Origin: Methanosphaera sp. rholeuAM6
GTDB lineage: Archaea; Methanobacteriota; Methanobacteria; Methanobacteriales; Methanobacteriaceae
Direction: 5' to 3'
Assembly: GCA_003266105.1 (NCBI GenBank)
Contig: MVAA01000081.1
Span: forward strand, 1 to 8,889
Length of the DNA: 8,889 nt
Shown here: piece after piece, positions 1 to 6,108 of the stretch
Layout: each line of letters starts with the position of its first letter
How positions within the stretch are numbered: position 1 is the stretch's first letter
Notes under the pieces: generated by a model
Told to the model about the DNA's origin: nothing
Seen by the model: the letters and a program-made list of their open reading frames with translations, nothing else
The model's database searches: none
Position numbers and translations under genes: made by a program

Positions 1-215
1 AAGTAAATGAAGAAAACTGTGGTGGTTGTGAAATTTGTGTAGAATTATGTCCATTCGGTGCTTTAGAAATTGTAGATGGTAAATCAACAGTTAACGTAGC
101 ATTATGTAAAGGATGTGGAACCTGTGTAGCAGCATGTCCTACAGGTGCTCTCGACCAAGCACACTTCAAAAACGCACAAATTCTTGCACAAATTGAAGCA
201 GCTCTCGGTAAATAA
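1..215 (+). CDS. hdrA: CoB-CoM heterodisulfide reductase subunit A, C-terminal fragment
   Basis: This is the 3' end of a gene that begins outside the window; 70 complete codons are visible, read from base 3 to a TAA at 213-215. The fragment is a two-cluster ferredoxin domain: CX2CX2CX3CP at visible residues 6-17 (CGGCEICVELCP) and again at 35-46 (CKGCGTCVAACP), followed by a short helical tail ending in ALGK. This spacing and the tail (TGALDQAHFKNAQI) match what I know of the C-terminus of methanogen HdrA, the FAD and multi-cluster subunit of the cytoplasmic HdrABC complex, which with MvhADG bifurcates electrons from H2 to CoM-S-S-CoB and ferredoxin. The body of the protein, with the FAD domain, is not visible, so another polyferredoxin-type protein cannot be fully excluded. 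A hairpin terminator follows 16 bases after the stop, so no downstream partner is co-transcribed. Confidence 0.85.
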   Translation, partial: VNEENCGGCEICVELCPFGALEIVDGKSTVNVALCKGCGTCVAACPTGALDQAHFKNAQILAQIEAALGK

Positions 216-231
216 AATTCCCACTTTTCAT

Positions 232-260
232 ATAAAGGATTCAAACCTCCTTTATTTTTT
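232..260 (+). terminator. Hairpin and T-tract terminator of hdrA
   Basis: Bases 232-239 (ATAAAGGA) pair perfectly with 248-255 (TCCTTTAT) around an 8-base loop, and a T-run follows immediately to 260. Placed 16 bases after the hdrA stop, this looks like an intrinsic terminator. Archaeal termination depends mainly on the T-tract, so the hairpin may instead protect the 3' end. Confidence 0.7.
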
Positions 261-368
261 ATTTTATAATAAACTCCAATTAATGAAAACTGATTTTTTA
301 TAATAATTTAGATTTATACTTAAAAGCATTTGACTGCAATATAATCACAAATTAATTATAACATTAAA

Positions 369-376
369 TATATAAT
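369..376 (+). promoter_or_regulatory. Probable TATA box of glyA
   Basis: TATATAAT lies in an A/T run at 366-379. Archaeal transcription usually begins about 26 bases after the centre of the box, which predicts a start near 399 and a glyA leader of roughly 60 bases. That leader would contain the ribosome binding site. A second TATA-like string at 424-431 would place the start too close to the ATG to keep the ribosome binding site, so I favour this one. Confidence 0.45.
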
Positions 377-389
377 ATTATTATCATTG

Positions 390-405
390 TTGGATAATAA
401 TCCAA
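390..405. promoter_or_regulatory. 16-bp inverted repeat at predicted glyA start site
   Basis: TTGGAT-AATA-ATCCAA is a perfect 6+6 inverted repeat. It sits just downstream of the probable TATA box and covers the predicted start of transcription near 399. A repressor bound here would block RNA polymerase, so an operator is the obvious reading. No regulator gene is nearby, and the role is inferred only from position and symmetry. Confidence 0.35.
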
Positions 406-460
406 TTTCACATTTCTAACGATTATAATAGATTGAAAATATTAAGGGAGAAGAGTATAT

Positions 461-1729
461 ATGACTAATTTAGAACAAGCACAAAAAATTAAAGAATTAA
501 CAAAAACCCATCATGACTGGATGAAAAACAGTATAAACCTCATTGCTAGTGAAAACATAACTAGTAGGGCAGTAAGAGAAGCAATAGCTTCAGACTTATC
601 ACACAGATATGCAGAAGGATTGCCTGGAGAAAGGCTTTATGAAGGATGCGACTACATTGACGAAATCGAACAGATTACAATAGACTTATCCAAGGAATTA
701 TTCGGATGTGACCATGCAAATGTACAGCCAACATCAGGAGTAGTTGCAAACCTCGCATGTTTCTTTGCAGTTGCAAAACCTGGCGACACTTTAATGAGCA
801 TAAACGTACCTGAAGGAGGACATATCAGTCACGCAGGAGTTAGTGCAGCAGGTATAAGAGGTCTTAAAACATCATCAGTACCAATGAACACTGAATTAAT
901 GAATGTGGACATGGACAAATTTGCAACAAAAATCAGAGACAAAGAACCTAAAGCAATAGTTCTTGGTGGTAGCTTATTCTTATTCCCACAACCTGTTAAA
1001 GAGGCAGTGGAAGTTGCACAGGAAGTAGGAGCAAAAGTCATATATGATGGTGCACACGTATTGGGATTAATTGCAGGAAAACAATTCCAGGATCCTGTGG
1101 CTGACGGAGCAGACATGATAACGGGTAGTACACATAAAACATTCCCTGGACCACAGGGTGGAATAATCCTTTGTAAGGAGGAACTTCATAAGAAAATAGA
1201 TAATTGTGTATTCCCTGGAGTGGTAAGTAACCATCATTTACACCACATGGCTGGTTTAGGTATTGCTACAGCAGAAATGTTAGAATTTGGACAGGATTAT
1301 GCAAAACAAACAATCAGCAATGCAAAGGCTTTAGCCCAAAGTTTATACGAATTAGGCTTCAAAGTATTATGTGAAGATCAGGGGTTCACGGAATCACACC
1401 AGGTAGCAATGGATGTTGCAAACTTGGGTGACGTTTCAAAAATGGCAAAGACATTGCAGTACAACAACATTATATTAAACAAAAACCTTCTCCCATGGGA
1501 TGATGTGAACAATAGCGACAACCCTTCCGGTATAAGAATGGGAACACAGGAATTGACACACCGTGGACTTAAGGAAGATGACATGCAACAGGTCGCAGAA
1601 TTCATTAAACAGGTAGTTATGGACAAGAAAGATGTTACAGATGATGTCACTGAATTCATGAGTAACTTCACAAAAGTTCATTATGCCTTTGATGAAGGCT
1701 GTGAAGGTTATGATTACATTGAATTCTAG
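461..1729 (+). CDS. glyA: Serine hydroxymethyltransferase (archaeal type)
   Basis: This PLP enzyme interconverts serine and glycine, passing the hydroxymethyl carbon to a pterin. In Methanobacteriales the carrier is tetrahydromethanopterin rather than folate. The 422-residue length is typical of archaeal GlyA. Visible landmarks are LIASEN (27-32), YAEGLPGERLYEG (50-62) for substrate and cofactor contacts, VQPTSG (88-93), DGAH (196-199) with the PLP-ring aspartate, and TGSTHKTFPGPQGG (221-234), in which Lys226 should form the Schiff base. The protein has no signal peptide and should be cytoplasmic. The ATG at 461 follows a GGGAG ribosome binding site at 446-450 with 10 bases of spacing. The gene appears to be monocistronic, between its own TATA box and a hairpin with T10. 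It converges on a gene for a DmrB-like reductase, which may serve the same pterin. Nothing is missing or broken. Confidence 0.96.
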   Translation: MTNLEQAQKIKELTKTHHDWMKNSINLIASENITSRAVREAIASDLSHRYAEGLPGERLYEGCDYIDEIEQITIDLSKELFGCDHANVQPTSGVVANLACFFAVAKPGDTLMSINVPEGGHISHAGVSAAGIRGLKTSSVPMNTELMNVDMDKFATKIRDKEPKAIVLGGSLFLFPQPVKEAVEVAQEVGAKVIYDGAHVLGLIAGKQFQDPVADGADMITGSTHKTFPGPQGGIILCKEELHKKIDNCVFPGVVSNHHLHHMAGLGIATAEMLEFGQDYAKQTISNAKALAQSLYELGFKVLCEDQGFTESHQVAMDVANLGDVSKMAKTLQYNNIILNKNLLPWDDVNNSDNPSGIRMGTQELTHRGLKEDDMQQVAEFIKQVVMDKKDVTDDVTEFMSNFTKVHYAFDEGCEGYDYIEF

Positions 1730-1759
1730 GTAATCAGTTTCGGTTAGTGTTATATATTA

Positions 1760-1814
1760 TTTTAGAGAATTAGGGTTTTTTTCTCTAAAACCTGTTTTTC
1801 ACTATTTTTTTTTT
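1760..1814 (+). terminator. Hairpin and T10 terminator of glyA
   Basis: TTTTAGAGAA (1760-1769) pairs with TTCTCTAAAA (1781-1790), ten base pairs around an 11-base loop, and a run of ten T follows at 1805-1814. The T-run points to termination of glyA on the plus strand. An alternative 6-bp pairing, GGTTTT (1774-1779) with AAAACC (1787-1792), uses part of the same 3' arm. The minus-strand unit ending at 1853 has no comparable T-run after the hairpin, so this is mainly a plus-strand signal. Confidence 0.7.
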
Positions 1815-1852
1815 AAAATGTGTTAAGAAAAAGTATTATTTTGGGGGATTAT

Positions 1853-2560
1853 TTAGTTGATAATATTCTCCAGTATTTCTTTTGGATGATTTAGTATTGT
1901 TACGTTTTCTATTTTTTCCAATTTTTTAGTATTTTCCGCATCAATTTCTCGGATGTACAATTTCATTTTTTCATCGGTAATTATTGCATTATAATCACAG
2001 GCATTTTCACACTGCAGGCATTGTATGCATTTTGATTTATCTATTTCCGGTGGATTGATGGCATTTGTTGGACAAATATTTTTGGCTGAACATGTTTTGC
2101 ATTGTTGGCATAGATTTCTGTCAATGTGTGGGGGGAGTGTTGTTGTAATTTCTCCTGCTTTCTGGTCTACAGGTACAATGATTAGGGGTATCTGTCCTTT
2201 TCCTGATTGGGCGGCAATGTTTGTTACAAGTGTATCAGCTATTGCATGAACTATTTTGGCGGTGGTGTTTGCAGTGGTGGGAGAGATAATTATTTGATTA
2301 TAGTGGTTGTATGTTAGTTTGCCGGATAGGGGATAGGAATATTTCTCTTCTTCTTCAGTTACTACCTGGTTGTTGGGATTTTTGCCTATTATTTTTTCTA
2401 TTTTATTGTAGTAACCATACATTTTCACTACTTCAAGGCCTGCATTTGAGAATATCACTGTTATTTCATGTTTGTCGGATAATTTCTCCAGCACTTCAAT
2501 ACTTTCTTTAAGCAGGTGTCCGGCACCGGTTATTGCCCACATTATTTTCATAAATATCAT
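1853..2560 (-). CDS. Flavoprotein with two 4Fe-4S clusters, dihydromethanopterin reductase (DmrB)-like
   Basis: The N-terminal half is an FMN-binding flavoprotein fold of the archaeoflavoprotein class: TGAGH at 11-15 and SPTTANTTAK at 93-102. The C-terminal part is a ferredoxin-like domain with C151, C154, C157, C163 and C178, C181, C184, C188. This two-part layout and size match Methanosarcina DmrB, which reduces dihydromethanopterin to tetrahydromethanopterin, and uncharacterised homologues in hydrogenotrophic methanogens. The exact substrate here is inferred. It is probably the last gene of a three-gene unit. The first ATG (2560) overlaps the upstream stop as ATGA, but GGT lies directly against it. 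The ATG at 2551 (Met4, MKIMWAITGAGH) has AAAGGT nine bases upstream and is the more likely start. There is no signal peptide, so it should be cytoplasmic. An alternative role is a general ferredoxin-dependent flavin reductase. Confidence 0.8.
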   Translation of the reverse strand: MIFMKIMWAITGAGHLLKESIEVLEKLSDKHEITVIFSNAGLEVVKMYGYYNKIEKIIGKNPNNQVVTEEEEKYSYPLSGKLTYNHYNQIIISPTTANTTAKIVHAIADTLVTNIAAQSGKGQIPLIIVPVDQKAGEITTTLPPHIDRNLCQQCKTCSAKNICPTNAINPPEIDKSKCIQCLQCENACDYNAIITDEKMKLYIREIDAENTKKLEKIENVTILNHPKEILENIIN

Positions 2561-3393
2561 ACCTTTTTGAGTTTAATTTCGGTTATCTCTGGAGGACAGT
2601 TTATCCTAAACCAGAACATGTTAGTACCTATTCCACGATTCGTGTATTGTATCATATTGTTTACCTGATATTTTCCTACAGGATATTTTCTGAAGTTTTT
2701 TCCACGAATAGGTGTGCGTATCCGTGGAACCATAATCTGTCCTCCATGACTGTGACCTGATAGTTGAAGAATGAAAGAATCCAGTTTACAAGTAGTGTCT
2801 GCAAAGTCTGGTTCATGTACTAACATTATTGCAGGATAATTTTTGTTAAGTTTTTCTTCAATTTTGGTTATATCATCTTTTCCTTCTGTTACACAGTCTA
2901 TTCCTGCAATTTGTAGTTTTTTATTATTCCTGGTAATAGTATGTATTTCATTTTCTAAATTTATTATGTTGGATTTTTTAAGAATCCCTTTAATGGCATC
3001 CGGATTTGTCCAGTAGTCATGATTTCCAAGTACGGATAGTTTAGCATCTTTTGCTTCAAGTTGTGTTAATGAGTCCTGAAGGTCTTCCAGATATTTATCT
3101 GCTTGGTATGAAACATAATCTCCTGTTAGTACAATAGTATCCGGTTCAAGTTGGTTAATTATCTTTACTACTCCATCTAGTTTTTCTTTTGTTATCCATT
3201 GTCCCAGGTGAATGTCAGTAATGTGTACTATTTTATAATTGCTAAATTCATTGTCTATTTTATCTGTTTCTATTGTTAGAGGTACTATTTCAAAAGAATT
3301 TTCATTGAATTTGCCCTTGTTCAGTTTTTTTCGCGTATTGTTCATTGCACTTTGTATAACGCTTTTGGGTTTGTCTTTTCTTCGTTTTTGCAT
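2557..3393 (-). CDS. Calcineurin-like metallophosphoesterase (YkuE/YaeI-like)
   Basis: All metal-binding blocks of the calcineurin-like phosphoesterase fold are present: DIH (60-62), GDY (91-93), GNHD (123-126), HEPD (193-196) and GHSH (213-216). These ligands normally hold two Mn or Fe ions. The closest class I recognise is YkuE/YaeI, whose bacterial members hydrolyse nucleotide or lipid-linked phosphoesters; the substrate here is unknown. Unlike many YkuE proteins there is no Tat signal or membrane segment, only a basic tail (MQKRRKDKPK) in front of the domain, so a cytoplasmic enzyme is expected. The start is uncertain. ATG 3393 has GTGAT six bases upstream but overlaps the DUF192 gene by 52 bases. 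ATG 3345 (Met17) makes a classic ATGA stop-start with that gene and gives 262 residues with the domain intact. It is the middle gene of the minus-strand trio. Confidence 0.85.
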   Translation of the reverse strand: MQKRRKDKPKSVIQSAMNNTRKKLNKGKFNENSFEIVPLTIETDKIDNEFSNYKIVHITDIHLGQWITKEKLDGVVKIINQLEPDTIVLTGDYVSYQADKYLEDLQDSLTQLEAKDAKLSVLGNHDYWTNPDAIKGILKKSNIINLENEIHTITRNNKKLQIAGIDCVTEGKDDITKIEEKLNKNYPAIMLVHEPDFADTTCKLDSFILQLSGHSHGGQIMVPRIRTPIRGKNFRKYPVGKYQVNNMIQYTNRGIGTNMFWFRINCPPEITEIKLKKV

Positions 3394-3755
3394 TTGTTAA
3401 TCACGACTTTTGAGTTGTGTTGTAAATCATATTTTTTTGCATTGTTTTCGGGTAATTCAATAATGTATTTTATATATCCATTTCTGGGTATATATAATTT
3501 CCATGGGGGTAATGTAACAATTTCTTCAATTAGCATATCCCTGTTTATGTATATGATGTCTATAGTTTTTTTCATGAAACATGTGTGTATGGATGCGTTT
3601 AATCTTCCGTGATCTTTTTGTTTGAATATCATTCCATTGAAATTTTCCTTTCCCATAAGACCCAACAGTCTTTTAAGGAAATTGTCTGCTAGTGGTATGT
3701 TCGAAATTGTATGTTTTTGTTTAGTTTTGTTATTTATAAATGTTATATTGTACAT
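3342..3755 (-). CDS. DUF192 (UPF0127) family protein
   Basis: This 137-residue protein carries the DUF192 signature in order: FLKRLLGLMGK (26-36), the core IHTCFMKKTIDIIYI (56-70), PPWKLYIPRNGYIKYIIELP (83-102) and a final strand HNSKVVI (113-119). The family is widespread in archaea and bacteria as a small beta-rich domain with no established biochemical role. Many bacterial members have a signal peptide or lipobox, and this one has neither, so it is probably cytoplasmic. A Lys/Asn-rich tail of about 18 residues (120-137) follows the domain and is encoded in the region overlapping the next gene. It is the first gene of the minus-strand unit. No Shine-Dalgarno is visible before ATG 3755, and a TATA box lies about 27 bases upstream, so the message may begin at the start codon. 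Confidence 0.8.
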   Translation of the reverse strand: MYNITFINNKTKQKHTISNIPLADNFLKRLLGLMGKENFNGMIFKQKDHGRLNASIHTCFMKKTIDIIYINRDMLIEEIVTLPPWKLYIPRNGYIKYIIELPENNAKKYDLQHNSKVVINKCKNEEKTNPKALYKVQ

Positions 3756-3777
3756 AATAATGTTAATAATTGTTATG

Positions 3778-3786
3778 TTTTTTATA
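3778..3786 (-). promoter_or_regulatory. TATA box for the minus-strand trio
   Basis: On the minus strand this reads TATAAAAAA. Its centre is about 27 bases upstream of the A of the DUF192 start codon, the usual archaeal spacing from TATA box to start of transcription. This predicts a leaderless transcript, consistent with the missing ribosome binding site. Confidence 0.5.
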
Positions 3787-3993
3787 GTATATTAATTTAT
3801 TTATATCATTATTGTTAAAAAAATAATCAATATTAAAAAATAACTATTAAATATTTGTTAATTAAATATATTAATTAGTAATAGTTTTTTAATTTAATGA
3901 TATTTAATAAAAATGAAGTAATAGTTCTTAGGAAAAATAAGAGTATTATATCATTTTAATATTGATAATAACAATTCATTCGATTCTTCTAGA

Positions 3994-4001
3994 TATAAAT
4001 A
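3994..4001 (+). promoter_or_regulatory. Probable TATA box of mat
   Basis: TATAAATA, in the context AGATATAAATAAG, is the best TATA match upstream of mat. The expected start of transcription is near 4020-4025, leaving a leader of only a few bases. An AAAGGTG ribosome binding site is at 4018-4024, so the real start must lie slightly upstream of the prediction if that site is used. Confidence 0.5.
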
Positions 4002-4029
4002 AGAAAAATCATAGAATAAAGGTGTACAC

Positions 4030-5253
4030 ATGAGAAATATTAAAATCGAAAAAGCAACTCAAAGACCGGTAGAACAAAACGAAATAGAAATAGTAGAAAG
4101 AAAAGGAATAGGTCACCCAGACAGTATAAGTGATGGAATAGCAGAAGCAGTAAGTAGAGTATTATCACAAACCTACAAAGACAAAGCAGGACACGTATTA
4201 CACCACAATACTGATGAAGTACAAATAACAGCAGGTGAATCCGATCCTAAATTTGGTGGTGGACAAATCATCAAACCAATAGAAATACTGTTAACAGGAA
4301 GAGCAGCAAACGAATTCACACTACCAAACGGTGAAACACACAAAATAGGAGTGGACACAATAGCAATAGAAGCTGCCAAAAACTTCCTTAAGGACACTAT
4401 AATTAACTTGGATGTAGAATATGGTACAGTAGTGGAATGTAAGATAGGGGAAGGAAGTGCAGATTTAAGGGACGTATTCCAAAGACCAAACGAAATACCA
4501 TCATCAAATGACACATCATTTGGAGTAGGATTTGCACCATTCTCAGAAACAGAAAACCTTGTACTAAAAACAGAAGAATTACTTAACAGTAAAGACTTCA
4601 AAAAACAGTACCCATTCGTGGGAGAAGACATAAAAGTAATGGGGTTACGTGAAAAAGATGATATTACGTTAACAATAGCAGCAGCATTCGTATCAAGATA
4701 CGTTGATGACAGAGACGCATACCTTAGTGGAAAAGAAGAACTGGTTGACATTGTTAAGGACTTAGCATCAAAAACAACCGACCTCAACGTTGACACATTA
4801 ATAAACACAGCCGATGATGAAACCAAAAAAGACGAATCAGGTTACTACTTAACAGTGACAGGAACAAGTGCAGAAATGGGGGATGACGGTTCAGTAGGAA
4901 GAGGAAACCGTGCAAATGGACTCATTACACCAAACAGACCAATGAGTATGGAAGCAACCAGTGGTAAAAATCCAATCAATCACGTTGGAAAAATATACAA
5001 CCTACTATCCAATGAAATAACAAGAGAAGTAGTAAGCGACGTGGAAGGTGTAAAAAACATTGACATGATTATTTTAAGTCAAATCGGAAAACCAATCGAC
5101 CAGCCAAGAACTGCAACAGCACACATCACAACGGAAGATGGATACTCAATAGATGATGTGGAAGAGGATGTTACAAGAATCATAGACAAATGGCTGGAAA
5201 ACATCACAGACATCAAAGACTTCATGCTTGAAGGAAAACTAAGAACGTTCTAA
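4030..5253 (+). CDS. mat: S-adenosylmethionine synthetase, archaeal type
   Basis: This enzyme makes S-adenosylmethionine from methionine and ATP, for methylation and radical-SAM chemistry. It belongs to the archaeal class, which is very divergent from bacterial MetK and close to 400 residues long; this one has 407. Signature blocks are GIGHPDSISDGIAEAVSR (26-43), TAGESDPKFGGGQIIKPIEI (67-86), the glycine-rich TGTSAEMGDDGSVGRGNRA (277-295) and TPNRPMSMEATSGKNPINH (300-318), all intact. There is no signal peptide; it is cytoplasmic. ATG 4030 follows AAAGGTG with five bases of spacing. The gene is monocistronic, with its own TATA box upstream and a 9-bp hairpin with a T-tract starting in the stop codon. 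Codons mostly end in A or C, as expected for a well-expressed gene here. A 217-codon antisense open frame inside it is a shadow. Confidence 0.97.
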   Translation: MRNIKIEKATQRPVEQNEIEIVERKGIGHPDSISDGIAEAVSRVLSQTYKDKAGHVLHHNTDEVQITAGESDPKFGGGQIIKPIEILLTGRAANEFTLPNGETHKIGVDTIAIEAAKNFLKDTIINLDVEYGTVVECKIGEGSADLRDVFQRPNEIPSSNDTSFGVGFAPFSETENLVLKTEELLNSKDFKKQYPFVGEDIKVMGLREKDDITLTIAAAFVSRYVDDRDAYLSGKEELVDIVKDLASKTTDLNVDTLINTADDETKKDESGYYLTVTGTSAEMGDDGSVGRGNRANGLITPNRPMSMEATSGKNPINHVGKIYNLLSNEITREVVSDVEGVKNIDMIILSQIGKPIDQPRTATAHITTEDGYSIDDVEEDVTRIIDKWLENITDIKDFMLEGKLRTF

Positions 5254-5293
5254 TGGATTATAATAAGTAATCCATTTCAAATTCTCTTTTTTT
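5252..5293 (+). terminator. Hairpin and T7 terminator of mat
   Basis: AATGGATTA (5252-5260) pairs with TAATCCATT (5268-5276), nine base pairs around a 7-base loop, beginning inside the TAA stop codon. A T7 tract follows at 5287-5293 and overlaps the last codons of the convergent flavoprotein gene. The minus strand lacks a T-run after this hairpin. Confidence 0.7.
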
Positions 5294-6071
5294 AGTCTTG
5301 TTTTACCGTATTTTTACTTAAGAACCTTAACATTAACTTATAAAATATTTTCATAGGAAGTTTTTTAATGAAACTACAAGGAACTTCCGAATAGTATTCC
5401 GAATCAATCAGCTTATTTTCAACCCAATATTTATTGTCAAGTGGAATATGATTATTGTATGCCATAGCTCTCCATATATTGTATTGGAACAGTGCTTTCA
5501 TGCCGGGACTGGATAACTTATTATCTTTAATGCTGGAGTAGAATTTAATGCTTTCCTTATCTATTTTTTCCTTGGTTTTCAGTGGAAGATACCCGTGAAT
5601 ATCTTGAGCATGAACAAAAGATAGTTTGTATCGTTGATTATAACCCCACCAGCATAACGTTTCGTCAAGATATTTGGCAACCTTCTTGTTGCCGGAACCC
5701 GCCGTGGTTACAACTATCATGGCCTTGTCCGTGAAGAAATGTGGTCTATGATAAAAGTAGGCCAAGTGATCAATAAAATTCTTCATTAGGCCGGTAACAT
5801 TCATTGCATAGACAGGACTGGTTATAATCAGGCCGTCACATGAGGTCATTTTCTTTACAATCGGTTGAATAATATTGCTGTGTGGACAATTGTGTTCCCC
5901 GGTGGTAAAGCAATTATAACAACCTATGCATGGAGGAATGTTCTCATCTATCAGATTAATTTCACTGAATGTTGTGTTTTCATCTAAATCAGTTATTGTA
6001 TCTTTAATTCTTTCAATAATTTTCCAGGTATTCTTTTGTCGCGGACTCCCGTTAATAATTAAAAATTCCAT
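5292..6071 (-). CDS. Isf-like iron-sulfur flavoprotein / NADPH-dependent FMN reductase
   Basis: The first 190 or so residues form a flavodoxin-like FMN reductase domain: a beta strand then NGSPR (7-11) for the FMN phosphate, SPVYAMNVTGLMKNFIDH (85-102) and TTAGSG (122-127). Between them lies a compact cysteine motif, C48, C51, C54 and C62, with CX2CX2CX7C spacing. This is the signature of the Methanosarcina Isf family, which carries FMN and one 4Fe-4S cluster and moves electrons from ferredoxin, possibly to O2 or H2O2. The role here is inferred. Isf is usually about 190 residues; this protein has 259, with an extra aromatic and basic C-terminal part ending KKLPMKIFYKLMLRFLSK. That pattern occurs in other flavodoxin-family oxidoreductases and might be a surface or membrane-peripheral helix. 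ATG 6071 follows AGGGGAAG with nine bases of spacing. The gene stands alone, convergent with mat. Confidence 0.85.
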   Translation of the reverse strand: MEFLIINGSPRQKNTWKIIERIKDTITDLDENTTFSEINLIDENIPPCIGCYNCFTTGEHNCPHSNIIQPIVKKMTSCDGLIITSPVYAMNVTGLMKNFIDHLAYFYHRPHFFTDKAMIVVTTAGSGNKKVAKYLDETLCWWGYNQRYKLSFVHAQDIHGYLPLKTKEKIDKESIKFYSSIKDNKLSSPGMKALFQYNIWRAMAYNNHIPLDNKYWVENKLIDSEYYSEVPCSFIKKLPMKIFYKLMLRFLSKNTVKQD

Positions 6072-6100
6072 ATTTATTCACTTCCCCTATTCTAATACTA

Positions 6101-6108
6101 TTTTTATA
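6101..6108 (-). promoter_or_regulatory. Possible TATA box of the Isf-like gene
   Basis: The minus strand reads TATAAAAA here. It predicts a start of transcription near 6078, which would cut off most of the ribosome binding site at 6081-6088. A more distant TATA-like string around 6158-6165 would keep that site, so the choice between the two is open. Confidence 0.3.

Larger units (their letters stand above)
3756..4029. other. Divergent AT-rich intergenic region with TAATAGTT repeats
   Basis: No gene is visible in these 274 bases. They separate the minus-strand trio from mat and should carry both promoters. An octamer occurs three times: inverted as AACTATTA (3842-3849), then direct as TAATAGTT (3879-3886 and 3919-3926). 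The two direct copies extend to AGTAATAGTT and are exactly 40 bases apart. In such AT-rich DNA chance repetition is possible. Confidence 0.4.

Noticed and set aside
1173..1182. Strong internal Shine-Dalgarno-like AAGGAGG within glyA
   Set aside because: It encodes Lys-Glu-Glu and no start codon lies at a usable distance downstream.
829..1671. Antisense open frames of 68 to 97 codons within glyA
   Set aside because: They mirror the glyA codons, have no recognisable motifs, and overlap one another.
2025..2511. Plus-strand open frames of 66 and 74 codons inside the DmrB-like gene
   Set aside because: Cys/Phe/Leu-rich shadows of the ferredoxin and flavoprotein codons; the minus-strand protein carries clear family motifs.
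4173..4826. 217-codon open frame antisense to mat
   Set aside because: It lies wholly inside a clearly real gene, has a Ser/Val-rich composition typical of a reversed A-rich coding strand, shows no domain motif and has no promoter or ribosome binding site.
5254..5274. Resemblance of the mat terminator stem (TGGATTA/TAATCCA) to the glyA inverted repeat at 390-405
   Set aside because: The spacer lengths differ and one is a terminator stem with a T-tract; shared GGAT/ATCC in AT-rich DNA is likely chance.
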